From Candidatus Sericytochromatia bacterium (GTDB taxonomy: Bacteria > Cyanobacteriota > Sericytochromatia > UBA7694 > JACMQJ01): 23,551 nt of DNA. The stretch covers positions 1 through 23,551 of the forward strand of contig JACMQJ010000159.1 in NCBI GenBank assembly GCA_014377055.1. The letters are read 5' to 3'. The notes beneath the pieces were generated by a model. That model did not search any database and was not told where the DNA came from. It saw only the letters and a list, made by a program, of their open reading frames with translations. Positions 6,407-14,354 of the stretch are shown here, piece by piece. Position 1 is the stretch's first letter; each line of letters starts with the position of its first letter. A program made the position numbers and the translations under genes.

Positions 6407-7402
6407 CTATAATTTTTCTATTTCTTTTTTTGTTAAGCCAGTGTACTTGATTATTTTTTCAACAGGTTCATTATCTTCTAACATTTTTTTAGCCATTTCT
6501 ATTCTATTTTTTATAACAGCTTCCTCAGCAATAACCATATCATAGTCAGTCAAACCATAGTTAGATCTAGTTTTTAACGCCATTTCTATTTTATATTTTT
6601 CAACAGCTTCCTCAGCAACGACTATATCATAGTCAGTCAAACCATAATCAGTTTCAGTTCTTAATGCCATTTTTCTAACCTCCTTATGAAATTTTCTACT
6701 TAAATTTTTATTCTTAATCTCAAATACGAAATTTATAAATCTAAATAACCTTTCTATCTCTTTTCTATTATATCCAGATGAAAATAATAAACTTGATAAT
6801 TCTTTTTTAAAATGAAAATTATTCTCGTCTGATTCCTTATAATTAAAAGCTTTTATTAGTGTTTGAACAACAAATGAAAAAGGATTATTAGATTTTTGTA
6901 ACTCTTTAATATTTTGTTGTGCTAAGTCATAGATCTGATACTCATAGCTTATTTTTGTATTGATAAACTTACTTTCATATTTATCATACTTATGTCTGTT
7001 AGCTTGATATGTAAATACTGCAATAGCTTCTATTTCTTGATCATATTTGTCAAATATTCTTGAATAATAATGATACATTCTTTTTGCAAAGTCTTTATCT
7101 TCATAAGATTGAATTTCTATATGTAACAATATCCATTTATTCTGACCATTTTTAAGATTAACTTTAACCAGCTTATCAACTCGTCGATCTTCTGATTCAG
7201 ATTCTGGAAATAATGCTTTAAACTCATTATCTAACATTATATAATCTTGCGAGAAGTCTATTAAGTCATATAATTCAGGCATAAAAAAAGATACAAACTG
7301 TTCAAAAAGTCCTTCTAAAATATATTTCCATGCTTTATCAGTTTTAATTTCTTTATACTCCCATACATACAATTTTACAGGATAAATCAAATTTTTGAGC
7401 AT
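6407..7402 (-). CDS. Rpn-family (PD-(D/E)XK) recombination-promoting nuclease / putative transposase
   Basis: Rpn proteins are DNA endonucleases of the PD-(D/E)XK fold; RpnA in E. coli promotes RecA-independent recombination. Here the 331 residues show the fold's elements: YDLIDFSQDYIML, then D76 in DRRVDKLVKV (72-81), and LLHIEIQ (92-98) with the E-x-Q of this family. Then come the FAKRMYHYYSRIFDKY helix and the AIAVFTYQ strand. The C-terminal part (245-302) is a perfect-length 29-residue tandem duplication beginning MALRT/MALKT, followed by a third 29-residue segment ending TGLTKKEIEKL. The gene is intact. A TTGACA-containing promoter candidate lies 54 bases upstream. No partner gene or terminal repeat is visible. 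Confidence 0.78.
   Translation of the reverse strand: MLKNLIYPVKLYVWEYKEIKTDKAWKYILEGLFEQFVSFFMPELYDLIDFSQDYIMLDNEFKALFPESESEDRRVDKLVKVNLKNGQNKWILLHIEIQSYEDKDFAKRMYHYYSRIFDKYDQEIEAIAVFTYQANRHKYDKYESKFINTKISYEYQIYDLAQQNIKELQKSNNPFSFVVQTLIKAFNYKESDENNFHFKKELSSLLFSSGYNRKEIERLFRFINFVFEIKNKNLSRKFHKEVRKMALRTETDYGLTDYDIVVAEEAVEKYKIEMALKTRSNYGLTDYDMVIAEEAVIKNRIEMAKKMLEDNEPVEKIIKYTGLTKKEIEKL
6497..6670 (-). repeat. Tandem 87-bp in-frame duplication within the Rpn gene
   Basis: Units 6584-6670 and 6497-6583 are each 87 bp (29 codons). They encode near-identical segments sharing YGLTDYD, then VAEEAV or IAEEAV. Differences are spread through the unit and partly silent, so the duplication is not very recent. 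Confidence 0.85.
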
Positions 7403-7433
7403 TGAGTTAACTTTATTTTAAAATGATTCTATT

Positions 7434-7461
7434 ATTTAAATAAGCTTTGCAATTTTGTCAA
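7434..7461 (-). promoter_or_regulatory. Candidate promoter of the Rpn gene
   Basis: On the minus strand a perfect TTGACA (7456-7461) is followed after 16 bases by TTAAAT (7434-7439), a 4/6 match to the -10 box. The start codon is about 25 bases downstream of the expected transcription start. The weak -10 keeps confidence modest. Confidence 0.4.
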
Positions 7462-7544
7462 ATATATGATTTAAAAACTTAAACAATAAGCTTACAAATA
7501 CCCAATACAGCTAATATATTTTATTATAAATACTAATAAACTTG

Positions 7545-7574
7545 TTGTTATTGTTATCTTTGAGGTATTATAAT
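7545..7574 (+). promoter_or_regulatory. Promoter of alaS
   Basis: TTGTTA (7545-7550), an 18-base spacer and a perfect TATAAT (7569-7574). The expected transcript starts near 7581 with a leader of about 29 nt, too short for a T-box or other riboswitch. Confidence 0.55.
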
Positions 7575-7596
7575 AATGTTTTTAATAGTTTTAGTT

Positions 7597-7601
7597 AGGA
7601 G
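7597..7601 (+). promoter_or_regulatory. Ribosome binding site that fixes a TTG start for alaS
   Basis: AGGAG lies eight bases before TTG at 7610-7612. No in-frame ATG precedes the conserved N-terminus (LTASEIKDKFIKYF), so the TTG is the start. Confidence 0.7.
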
Positions 7602-7609
7602 TAAAGACG

Positions 7610-10210
7610 TTGTTAACAGCCTCAGAAATAAAAGATAAATTTATAAAATATTTTGTGGATAAAGATCATAAGCATTTACCAAGCTCATCATTAGTTCCAC
7701 ATAATGACCCATCGGTTCTTTTAACAACTGCTGGAATGCTGCAATTTAAGCCAATTATGTTTGGCTTAGAAGCTGCTGAATACAAAAGAGTAACAACATA
7801 TCAAAAATGTTGTCGTACAACTGATCTTGATAATGTGGGAAAAACACCAAGACATCATACCTTTTTTGAAATGTTGGGTAATTTTTCTTTTGGTGATTAT
7901 TATAAAAGAGAAATAATTTCATGGGCATGGGATTTTTTGACAAAAGAATTAAATATACCAACCGAAAAACTAAGTGTAACTGTTCATCACAAGGATCAAG
8001 AAGCCTATGATATTTGGCATGAAGAGATGGGAATACCCAAAGCTAGAATAGTAAAACTTGATGACAAAGATAATTTTTGGGCAGCAGGTGAAACAGGGCC
8101 TTGCGGTTATTGTTCAGAAATATATTATGATACAGGCTTAGAAAATGGCGATGGAAGTCCTGACGAAAAAGCTGGTTCAGAATCAAATAGGTTTTTGGAA
8201 GTATGGAATCTTGTTTTTATGGAGTTTAATAAGCAGGAAGACGGAAGATTAATACCATTACCAGCAAAAAATATAGATACAGGAATGGGATTAGAAAGAA
8301 TCACCTCAGTTTTGCAAAATGTAGCTAATAATTATGAAATTGATTCATTCAAACAAATTATTACTAAGATAGAAGAAATATCTGGTAAGAAATATGGCGA
8401 AAATACTAATAATGATTTGTATTTTAAAATAATCGCAGACCATATTAGAGCAACAACGTATCTAATTGCTGATGGTGTAAAACCAGGTAATATGAGTAGA
8501 GAATATGTCTTAAGGAGAATAATGAGAAGAGCTGTTAGATATGGTCGTCTTCTTGAAATTAATGGTACTTTTCTTCATGACTTACTACCTATAGTTATAG
8601 ATTTGGGTAAAGATTATTATCCTGAATTATTAGAAAAAAAAGAACAAATTTTAAAAACAGTCACTCAAGAAGAAGAGCTTTTTAATCGTACACTTAATAA
8701 TGGTTTAAAAATATTAAACAAAATAATAGATACCCATAAAACAAGCAAAGAGGATAAAATAAGTGGTAAAGATGCGTTTGAATTATACGATACTTATGGT
8801 TTTCCTCTTGAATTAACAGTAGAAATTGCAGAAGAAAATAATTTACATGTAGACCATGAACAATATCAAATAGAAATGAAAAAACAAGTTAATAGAGCTA
8901 GAGAAGCACATAACTCTTCAAGCCTTAATGATGTTGCAATGCACATGAATCTTGATAATATACCTGCTACAGATTTTACTGGTTATGATGAATACAAGAC
9001 TCATGCCAAAGTTTTGGCTGTTAGCTTTTCATTGGATAAAAAAGAATTTGCTTTTGTTGTGGACAAAACTTGTGCTTATGCTGAGAGTGGTGGACAGGTT
9101 AGCGATAAGGGTGAAGTTACATTTAATGATAAGACTTTTAAATTAAAGAATGTTCAAAAGGTAGGAGATTATTTTGTTCATGTTATTGAATCTGACAAAG
9201 CTATTTTTGATAAAGATGCTCAAATAATTATTTCAGTTGAATTTAGTGAAAGAGTAAATACCGCAAGACATCATTCTGTTACACATTTGTTACATCAAGC
9301 TCTGAAAGATATACTTGGTGATCATGTCAAGCAAGCAGGATCATTAGTCAATGAGCAAATTAGCCGTTTTGATTTTGCCCATCCCAATGCTCTAACTAAT
9401 GACGAAATATCTAAAATAGAAGAGTTGGTTAATATAAAAATATTAGAAAATATGCCTGTAACAACTAACGTTATGGATATTGACCAAGCAAAAAAATCTG
9501 GTGCGGTTGCTATGTTTGGTGAAAAATATGGATCAAAAGTACGAGTTTTGACTATGGGTGATTTTAGTAAAGAATTTTGTGGTGGCACTCATGTTAATAG
9601 AACAGGTGATATAGGATCTTTTAGGATTATTGGTGAAGAAGCAATAGCTGCAGGTGTTAGAAGACTAACTAGTGTTGCAGGATTATCTGCTTATAGATAT
9701 ATGAAAGAAGAAGAAAATATTATTAATTCTCTAACAACAAAGTTTAAAGTTCCAGCAAAGGATATTCTTACTAGAGTAGAAAAAATGCAATTAAATATTA
9801 ATGATCTTGAAAGAGATTATTCTAATTTAAAAACAACAGTTGCACTTGGTCAAGTAAAAGAGTTAACCAAAAAAGTAAAAGAAGTCAATGGTATTAAGTT
9901 TATTTCTGAAAAAGTCGATATTCAAGATATGAAAGCTCTAAAATCAGCTTCCGAAGATTTGTTGAATAGGTTGGATTCAGGAGTGATAGTTTTAGGTTCA
10001 ATTATTGATCACAAGGTTAATTTTGTCGCTTCAGTTTCTAAAGATTTAGTAAAAAAGGGTATTAGTGCAGGTAATATTATTAAATCTATTGGACAAACTA
10101 CAGGTAGCAAAGGTGGAGGTAAGCCTGACTCAGCACAAGCTGGAGGAGGTACAGAGGTTGATAAAATTGAAATTGCTTTGGCTCAAGTTGAATCTCTTAT
10201 AATAGTTTAA
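7610..10210 (+). CDS. alaS: Alanyl-tRNA synthetase
   Basis: The enzyme charges tRNA-Ala and removes wrongly attached serine or glycine. The 866 residues cover the whole family architecture. The class II catalytic core carries PSSSLVPHNDPSVLLTTAGM, RHHTFFEMLGNFSFGDYYKR and the GxGLER-type motif as GMGLERI. The editing domain has both zinc half-sites: HSVTHLLH (about 553-560) and CGGTH (about 656-660). A C-terminal DHHA1-type C-Ala domain ends with GGGKPDSAQAGG (about 834-845). All metal and catalytic motifs look intact. Translation starts at TTG behind AGGAG. The gene has its own promoter (7545-7574) and rho-independent terminator (10232-10256), so it is a single-gene unit. Confidence 0.97.
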   Translation: MLTASEIKDKFIKYFVDKDHKHLPSSSLVPHNDPSVLLTTAGMLQFKPIMFGLEAAEYKRVTTYQKCCRTTDLDNVGKTPRHHTFFEMLGNFSFGDYYKREIISWAWDFLTKELNIPTEKLSVTVHHKDQEAYDIWHEEMGIPKARIVKLDDKDNFWAAGETGPCGYCSEIYYDTGLENGDGSPDEKAGSESNRFLEVWNLVFMEFNKQEDGRLIPLPAKNIDTGMGLERITSVLQNVANNYEIDSFKQIITKIEEISGKKYGENTNNDLYFKIIADHIRATTYLIADGVKPGNMSREYVLRRIMRRAVRYGRLLEINGTFLHDLLPIVIDLGKDYYPELLEKKEQILKTVTQEEELFNRTLNNGLKILNKIIDTHKTSKEDKISGKDAFELYDTYGFPLELTVEIAEENNLHVDHEQYQIEMKKQVNRAREAHNSSSLNDVAMHMNLDNIPATDFTGYDEYKTHAKVLAVSFSLDKKEFAFVVDKTCAYAESGGQVSDKGEVTFNDKTFKLKNVQKVGDYFVHVIESDKAIFDKDAQIIISVEFSERVNTARHHSVTHLLHQALKDILGDHVKQAGSLVNEQISRFDFAHPNALTNDEISKIEELVNIKILENMPVTTNVMDIDQAKKSGAVAMFGEKYGSKVRVLTMGDFSKEFCGGTHVNRTGDIGSFRIIGEEAIAAGVRRLTSVAGLSAYRYMKEEENIINSLTTKFKVPAKDILTRVEKMQLNINDLERDYSNLKTTVALGQVKELTKKVKEVNGIKFISEKVDIQDMKALKSASEDLLNRLDSGVIVLGSIIDHKVNFVASVSKDLVKKGISAGNIIKSIGQTTGSKGGGKPDSAQAGGGTEVDKIEIALAQVESLIIV

Positions 10211-10231
10211 AAAGACCCTCGATTGTCTTAG

Positions 10232-10256
10232 AGACGTATTGTATACGTCTTTTTTT
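10232..10256 (+). terminator. Rho-independent terminator of alaS
   Basis: AGACGTAT, loop TGT, ATACGTCT (10232-10250) followed by a run of T's to 10256, 21 bases after the stop. The stem with its 5' flank TTAG resembles the REP-like palindromes elsewhere in the window (see 14328), so a repeat may have been taken over as terminator. Confidence 0.85.
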
Positions 10257-10347
10257 ATGAAAATATATAAAATTTTAATAGACTTCTAAAAACCGATTAT
10301 GCTATTTATTTTATTCAAACACCTATATAATTATTAGAAATATAAAA

Positions 10348-10389
10348 AGCACAAAATAATATTTGACTAAAAGTCATATAGTATGTGCT
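10348..10389 (+). promoter_or_regulatory. Dyad-symmetric region upstream of the symporter gene
   Basis: Nested inverted repeats: outer AGCACA (10348-10353) with TGTGCT (10384-10389), inner TGACT (10364-10368) with AGTCA (10372-10376) around AAA. TTGACT at 10363-10368 could be a -35 box, but no good -10 box lies at 16-18 bases. The dyad lies 41 bases before the symporter ATG and may be an operator. The symporter's own SD (GGAG) is eight bases before its ATG. Confidence 0.35.
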
Positions 10390-10430
10390 TAACTTTTTAA
10401 TAGCTATTTTTATTTTCTGGAGATTTAGCA

Positions 10431-12101
10431 ATGACGCAAAACTCGGCTCAAATCAGCTTGGCTTTTATAGACTGGGCTGTAATTATTCTTTATTTTATAA
10501 TTATCATCGGAATTGGTTTATATCTTAATAAATTTACCAAATCGGGTGAAGATTATTTTCTTGCAGGTAGAAAAAATAGTACATGGGTTGCTGGATTAGC
10601 ATTTTTATCAGCCAATCTGGGGGCATTAGAAATATTAGGACTTAGTGGATCGACAGTACAGTACGGGATGTATGTAGCACATTTTTATTGGATCGGAGCT
10701 ATACCAGCTATGATCTTTTTGGGCTTATATATGATGCCGTTTTATTATGGTAGTAATATTCATTCCATCCCTGGATACCTTAAGCTAAGATTTGATGAAA
10801 AAACTCGTATTCTTAATGGTTTTGCCTTTGCTTTAATGACTTTACTGGTGTCAGGTATTAATCTTTATTCTATGGCACTTGTTCTTAGAACTTTTTTAGG
10901 TTGGGATTGGAATATTTGTATGTGGTCTTCAGCAATTGCTGTTGGTAGCTATGTTACACTCGGTGGACTTATGTCTGCCATTTTTACTGAAATAATTCAA
11001 TTTTTCTTGATCTGGTTCGGTTTATTACTATTACCTATTTTGGGTATTGTTGAACTAGGTAGTGTGAATAAAATTTTAGGTGAGCTTCCTACTACAATGA
11101 GTCATTTGTGGTCAACAGCTGGTAATCCACAGGCAAATGCAATGGGAGTAACTTGGATTGGTTTAGCATTAGGTTTAGGATTCGTTTTATCATTTGGTTA
11201 TTGGACAACAGATTTTCTTGTGGTTCAAAGAGCATTTTCATCTAAAGATTTGAGATCAGCACAGATGGCGCCTATTTTCGCTTCATTTTTTAAGATGATC
11301 TTACCATTCATTGTTGTTACTGCTGGTTTGATTGCTTGGAAACTTGATCATCAAGCAAGTGATTTTTTACTTAGAAATGCTAATGGTACTATTAATTATG
11401 ACTCTGCTGTACCAATGCTTATCAAGCGTTATTATCCGTCAGGTTTGATAGGTTTAGGCGTTACAGCTCTACTGGCAGGTTTTATGGCTGGTCAAGCAGG
11501 TAATATTAGTGCTTTTAATACTGTTTGGACTTATGATTTATATAAATCAATGATTAAAAAAGATGCTACTGATGAGCATTTAGTTAAAGTTGGTAGAATT
11601 ACAACTGTAGTTGGTATTATCTTGAGTATTGGTACTGCTTATTTAGCTCAAAGTTTCCCAAGTATTATGGATTATATGCAAGCAATATTCTCATGGGTTA
11701 ATGCTCCTTTATTTGCGACAATGCTTCTTGGTATGTTCTGGAAACGTACTTCTCCAAATGGAGCTTTTTGGGGTCTGGTGATTGGTATGTCAACCTCTAT
11801 TACTCTATTTATATTACTTCGTTTTAATATGATTGATATACCTATACTTGGTATCTCTCCATCATTTAGTGATATGAGTAATAATCTTTGGAGAGCTTGG
11901 TGGGTTTGGTTACTTACTTTTGTCTTAACTATAGCTATCAGTTTGGTCACAGATCCTAAACCAGAAAGTGAGTTAGTTGGTCTTGTTAAAGGTTTAACTC
12001 CAGAAGAAAAAAATACAGATTTACCTTTATTACATAAACCAGGGTTCTGGGCTGTTATTTCAATAATTTGCTGTATAGCACTTAATATTTATTTTTGGTA
12101 A
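10431..12101 (+). CDS. Sodium:solute symporter (SSS/SLC5 family), SGLT-like
   Basis: This inner-membrane transporter should use the Na+ gradient to take up a solute, by family resemblance most likely a sugar. The 556 residues contain about 13-14 hydrophobic helices. An early DYFLAGRKNSTWVAGLAFLS segment contains the family's FLAGR motif. The SSS signature region reads GFMAGQAGNISAFNTVWTYD (starting near residue 349), followed by LYKSMIKKDATDEHLVKVGR. Another family feature is MLLGMFWKRTSPNGAFWGL. Substrate cannot be read from sequence. The start has GGAG at good spacing. A small two-helix membrane protein follows after 14 bases and is probably co-expressed. galE lies nearby but is on the other strand, so a galactose link is only suggestive. 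Confidence 0.9.
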   Translation: MTQNSAQISLAFIDWAVIILYFIIIIGIGLYLNKFTKSGEDYFLAGRKNSTWVAGLAFLSANLGALEILGLSGSTVQYGMYVAHFYWIGAIPAMIFLGLYMMPFYYGSNIHSIPGYLKLRFDEKTRILNGFAFALMTLLVSGINLYSMALVLRTFLGWDWNICMWSSAIAVGSYVTLGGLMSAIFTEIIQFFLIWFGLLLLPILGIVELGSVNKILGELPTTMSHLWSTAGNPQANAMGVTWIGLALGLGFVLSFGYWTTDFLVVQRAFSSKDLRSAQMAPIFASFFKMILPFIVVTAGLIAWKLDHQASDFLLRNANGTINYDSAVPMLIKRYYPSGLIGLGVTALLAGFMAGQAGNISAFNTVWTYDLYKSMIKKDATDEHLVKVGRITTVVGIILSIGTAYLAQSFPSIMDYMQAIFSWVNAPLFATMLLGMFWKRTSPNGAFWGLVIGMSTSITLFILLRFNMIDIPILGISPSFSDMSNNLWRAWWVWLLTFVLTIAISLVTDPKPESELVGLVKGLTPEEKNTDLPLLHKPGFWAVISIICCIALNIYFW

Positions 12102-12115
12102 ATGAGGAAGTAAAA

Positions 12116-12337
12116 ATGGAAGATAATAAATCAGAAGAAATGCTTAGCATTTGGAATCTAGTAGGTATTATTCTTGTAGTTTATGGTTTAATAATAACTG
12201 GTTGTGGCGTTTATTATGCTATAAATGGTATACCAAAAATAATAAGCAATGAAAGTAATCCATCATTATGGTGGGGAATAATTATACTTATTAGTGGAAT
12301 AATATTTACTATTTTTGGACGTAATAAAAAGAAGTAA
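12116..12337 (+). CDS. Small two-helix membrane protein, possible symporter accessory subunit
   Basis: The frame could open at a TTG (12095) inside the symporter gene. AGGAAG (12105-12110), however, sits five bases before the ATG at 12116, and I chose that start, giving 73 residues. Two hydrophobic segments are clear: IWNLVGIILVVYGLIITGCG and, after a loop (AINGIPKIISNESNPS), LWWGIIILISGIIFTIFG. A basic RNKKK tail follows, so both ends should be cytoplasmic. Position 14 bases after the symporter and before a terminator (12383-12409) implies a two-gene operon. I do not recognise the sequence family; an accessory role is inferred from context. Confidence 0.7.
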   Translation: MEDNKSEEMLSIWNLVGIILVVYGLIITGCGVYYAINGIPKIISNESNPSLWWGIIILISGIIFTIFGRNKKK

Positions 12338-12382
12338 ATAAAAAATTGCTTTTTAATAAAAGTAAATTATAATAAACTTTAT

Positions 12383-12409
12383 AGGATAGGTATTGTTCCT
12401 GTCCTTTAT
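12383..12409 (+). terminator. Terminator after the symporter operon
   Basis: AGGATAGG pairs with CCTGTCCT (one G-T pair) around TATTGTT, followed by TTATATTT. It lies between the small membrane protein and the methyltransferase gene. Confidence 0.6.
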
Positions 12410-12430
12410 ATTTAGGATTTTGATAAATTT

Positions 12431-13153
12431 ATGAGTGAGCAAAAATTTTCTATACCTCAAGAGAGTGCCAGAGTTTTAGACGAAAACATCTCTGACTTAA
12501 TCTTATATGTTAGAAAAAATGAGCTAGAAATACTTAAATTGATTAAATCAGCCATGTTAAATCGTAATATTGAATGGGAAGAATTATCAAAGTATTCAAT
12601 ACTTGATTTTCATCGAAGTAATGAGGCAAATATTTTTTGTCTTAGTAAGTGGAATGCAGAAGAAAAATATCAAAATATAATTAGATATATAAAATATATT
12701 TGTAAGAATAGACAAGGTAAAATACTTGATTTTGGTGGTGGTATTGGTGAGTTAACTATCAATCTTGCTTCTATAGGTTTAGATATAGATTTTATTGAAG
12801 TACCTGGCAAAACATTAGAATTTGCGAAATGGAAATTTAAAAGAAGAGCTTTAAATATCAATACTTACACTAGTCTAAACCAGTTAAAAGAACGATATGA
12901 CATAATAATTTGTCTGGATGTTTTAGAAGTTTTAGAAAAACCAATGAGCCATCTAAAGAAGTTTTATCAATTATTAAATAAAAATGGAATACTAATACTA
13001 AGCGTGGGAGATGTTGGTAATAAAAATCACCCAATGAATCTAATTCAAAACAAAAACTTTATAGACAATTTGGATATTTACTGTTCAGAAATTGGCTTTA
13101 TTGATAGTATTTTTGAGAATAAATTTCATTTAAAAATAAAAGCCAAAATCTGA
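12431..13153 (+). CDS. Class I SAM-dependent methyltransferase
   Basis: The 240-residue protein has a helical N-terminal part (about 1-90) and a Rossmann methyltransferase domain. Motif I is ILDFGGGIGELTINLA (98-113). The acidic residue at the end of strand 2 is E123 in FIEVPGKTLEFAK. Motif IV is YDIIICLDVLEVLEKP (156-171), and a following helix-strand NGILILSVG fits the Methyltransf_23/UbiE-like group. The substrate cannot be inferred; proteins of this type often modify sugars, quinones or small metabolites. No good SD precedes the ATG (TAGGAT is 13 bases away). A terminator separates it from the symporter operon and it converges on galE with a 15-base gap. Confidence 0.8.
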   Translation: MSEQKFSIPQESARVLDENISDLILYVRKNELEILKLIKSAMLNRNIEWEELSKYSILDFHRSNEANIFCLSKWNAEEKYQNIIRYIKYICKNRQGKILDFGGGIGELTINLASIGLDIDFIEVPGKTLEFAKWKFKRRALNINTYTSLNQLKERYDIIICLDVLEVLEKPMSHLKKFYQLLNKNGILILSVGDVGNKNHPMNLIQNKNFIDNLDIYCSEIGFIDSIFENKFHLKIKAKI

Positions 13154-13168
13154 ATAATTACTACAAAT

Positions 13169-14152
13169 TTAGTTTATTTTTCTGAGTTTTAAATGCCATT
13201 TCCATGCAGTTTCAATTATTTTTTCCAAAGAATCATATTCAGGCTTCCAACCCAATTCTTTTTTTGCTTTATCACTGCTACCAACAAGAGAAGGTGGATC
13301 ACCAGCACGACGTTCTACAATACTAACTGATATTTTTTTACCTGTTACTTTTTCGGCTGCTTGTATAACTTCTTTATTAGAATATCCTGTACCAGTTCCA
13401 AGATTAAAGAAATCAGTTTGATGACCATCAAGTAATTTTTCCAAGGCTAACCAATGAGCTTGAGCTAAGTCCATAACATGAATATAGTCTCTAATACAAG
13501 TGCCGTCAGGTGTATCATAATCGTCACCAAATATTTTTAATTCCTTGAGCCCCAATGCAGCATCAAGAACATTAGGTATTAAATGAGTTTCAGGATCGTG
13601 ACCTTCTCCTATCCTAGCTTGAGGCTCTGCCCCTGATGCATTAAAATATCTCAAGGCAATACTTTTTAAATCATAAGCATGACTATAATCATGAAGGATT
13701 TTTTCTACCACAAGCTTGGTGTTACCATAAGGATTAATTGGATTTTGTGGATGATCTTCGGTTAATGGTAGTTTAATAGGATTACCATACGTAGCACAAG
13801 TCGAAGAAAAAATGAATTTATTTACTTTATGTTCCAGCATAACGTTAAGGAGATTATAGGCGTTAAAAACATTATTTTGATAATATTTTTTGGGATTAGT
13901 TACAGACTCACCTACATAGCAATGAGCGGCAAAGTGCATAACTGCTGAAATATCATAATCATTAAAAACTTGATGTAACTTAGCTGTATCAGCTAAATCT
14001 CCTTGAATAAATTTGCCACCTAAGATGGACTCTTGATGACCTTCGGATAGATTATCATAAATTATAGGCTCATAGCCTTTATCTAAAAGAAATAAAACCA
14101 TGTGTGAGCCTATATAGCCTGCACCACCAGCAACAAGTATATTTTTTTTCAT
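13169..14152 (-). CDS. galE: UDP-glucose 4-epimerase
   Basis: GalE interconverts UDP-glucose and UDP-galactose with bound NAD. The 327 residues are the normal length. The NAD-binding GGAGYIGSH is at residues 9-17, the catalytic threonine is T118 in SSTCATYG (116-123), and the Tyr-Lys pair is Y142/K146 in PYGNTK. RYFNASGA and IRDYIHVMDLAQAH are also family signatures. The gene probably supplies UDP-galactose for surface glycans. A possible promoter lies just upstream on the minus strand (TTAGAA 14193-14198, 16 bases, TATAAT 14171-14176), implying a very short leader; no clear SD is seen. Confidence 0.95.
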   Translation of the reverse strand: MKKNILVAGGAGYIGSHMVLFLLDKGYEPIIYDNLSEGHQESILGGKFIQGDLADTAKLHQVFNDYDISAVMHFAAHCYVGESVTNPKKYYQNNVFNAYNLLNVMLEHKVNKFIFSSTCATYGNPIKLPLTEDHPQNPINPYGNTKLVVEKILHDYSHAYDLKSIALRYFNASGAEPQARIGEGHDPETHLIPNVLDAALGLKELKIFGDDYDTPDGTCIRDYIHVMDLAQAHWLALEKLLDGHQTDFFNLGTGTGYSNKEVIQAAEKVTGKKISVSIVERRAGDPPSLVGSSDKAKKELGWKPEYDSLEKIIETAWKWHLKLRKIN

Positions 14153-14327
14153 AAGTAAATTAATATGTCCATTATAATATTGATCAGTTATCTTCTAAGA
14201 ATAGTATTTTATCACTAATTTAAATGATTACACAGGTAAATATAATTACACAATTGCATTAAAATTTTATAGAAAAGAATAAAAACATCCTTTTAATGAA
14301 AAATAAAATATTATTGATAGTATTATC

Positions 14328-14346
14328 GTAGAGACGCATTGCATTC
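14328..14346 (+). repeat. Truncated REP-like element (left half)
   Basis: GTAGAGACGCATTGC is the left half of a palindrome whose expected right half (GCAATGCGTCTC) is missing; it breaks into ATTCAT just before the end of the response-regulator gene. It shares the GTAG foot with 723-746 and the AGAGACG stem base with the alaS terminator hairpin. Confidence 0.4.
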
Positions 14347-14354
14347 ATTTTCTT

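Noticed and set aside
7581..7609. A T-box or other riboswitch controlling alaS
   Set aside because: The leader is only about 29 nt and unstructured.
12095..12115. TTG start for the small membrane protein inside the symporter gene
   Set aside because: The AGGAAG five bases before ATG 12116 supports the later start; the added residues would be read from the SD itself.
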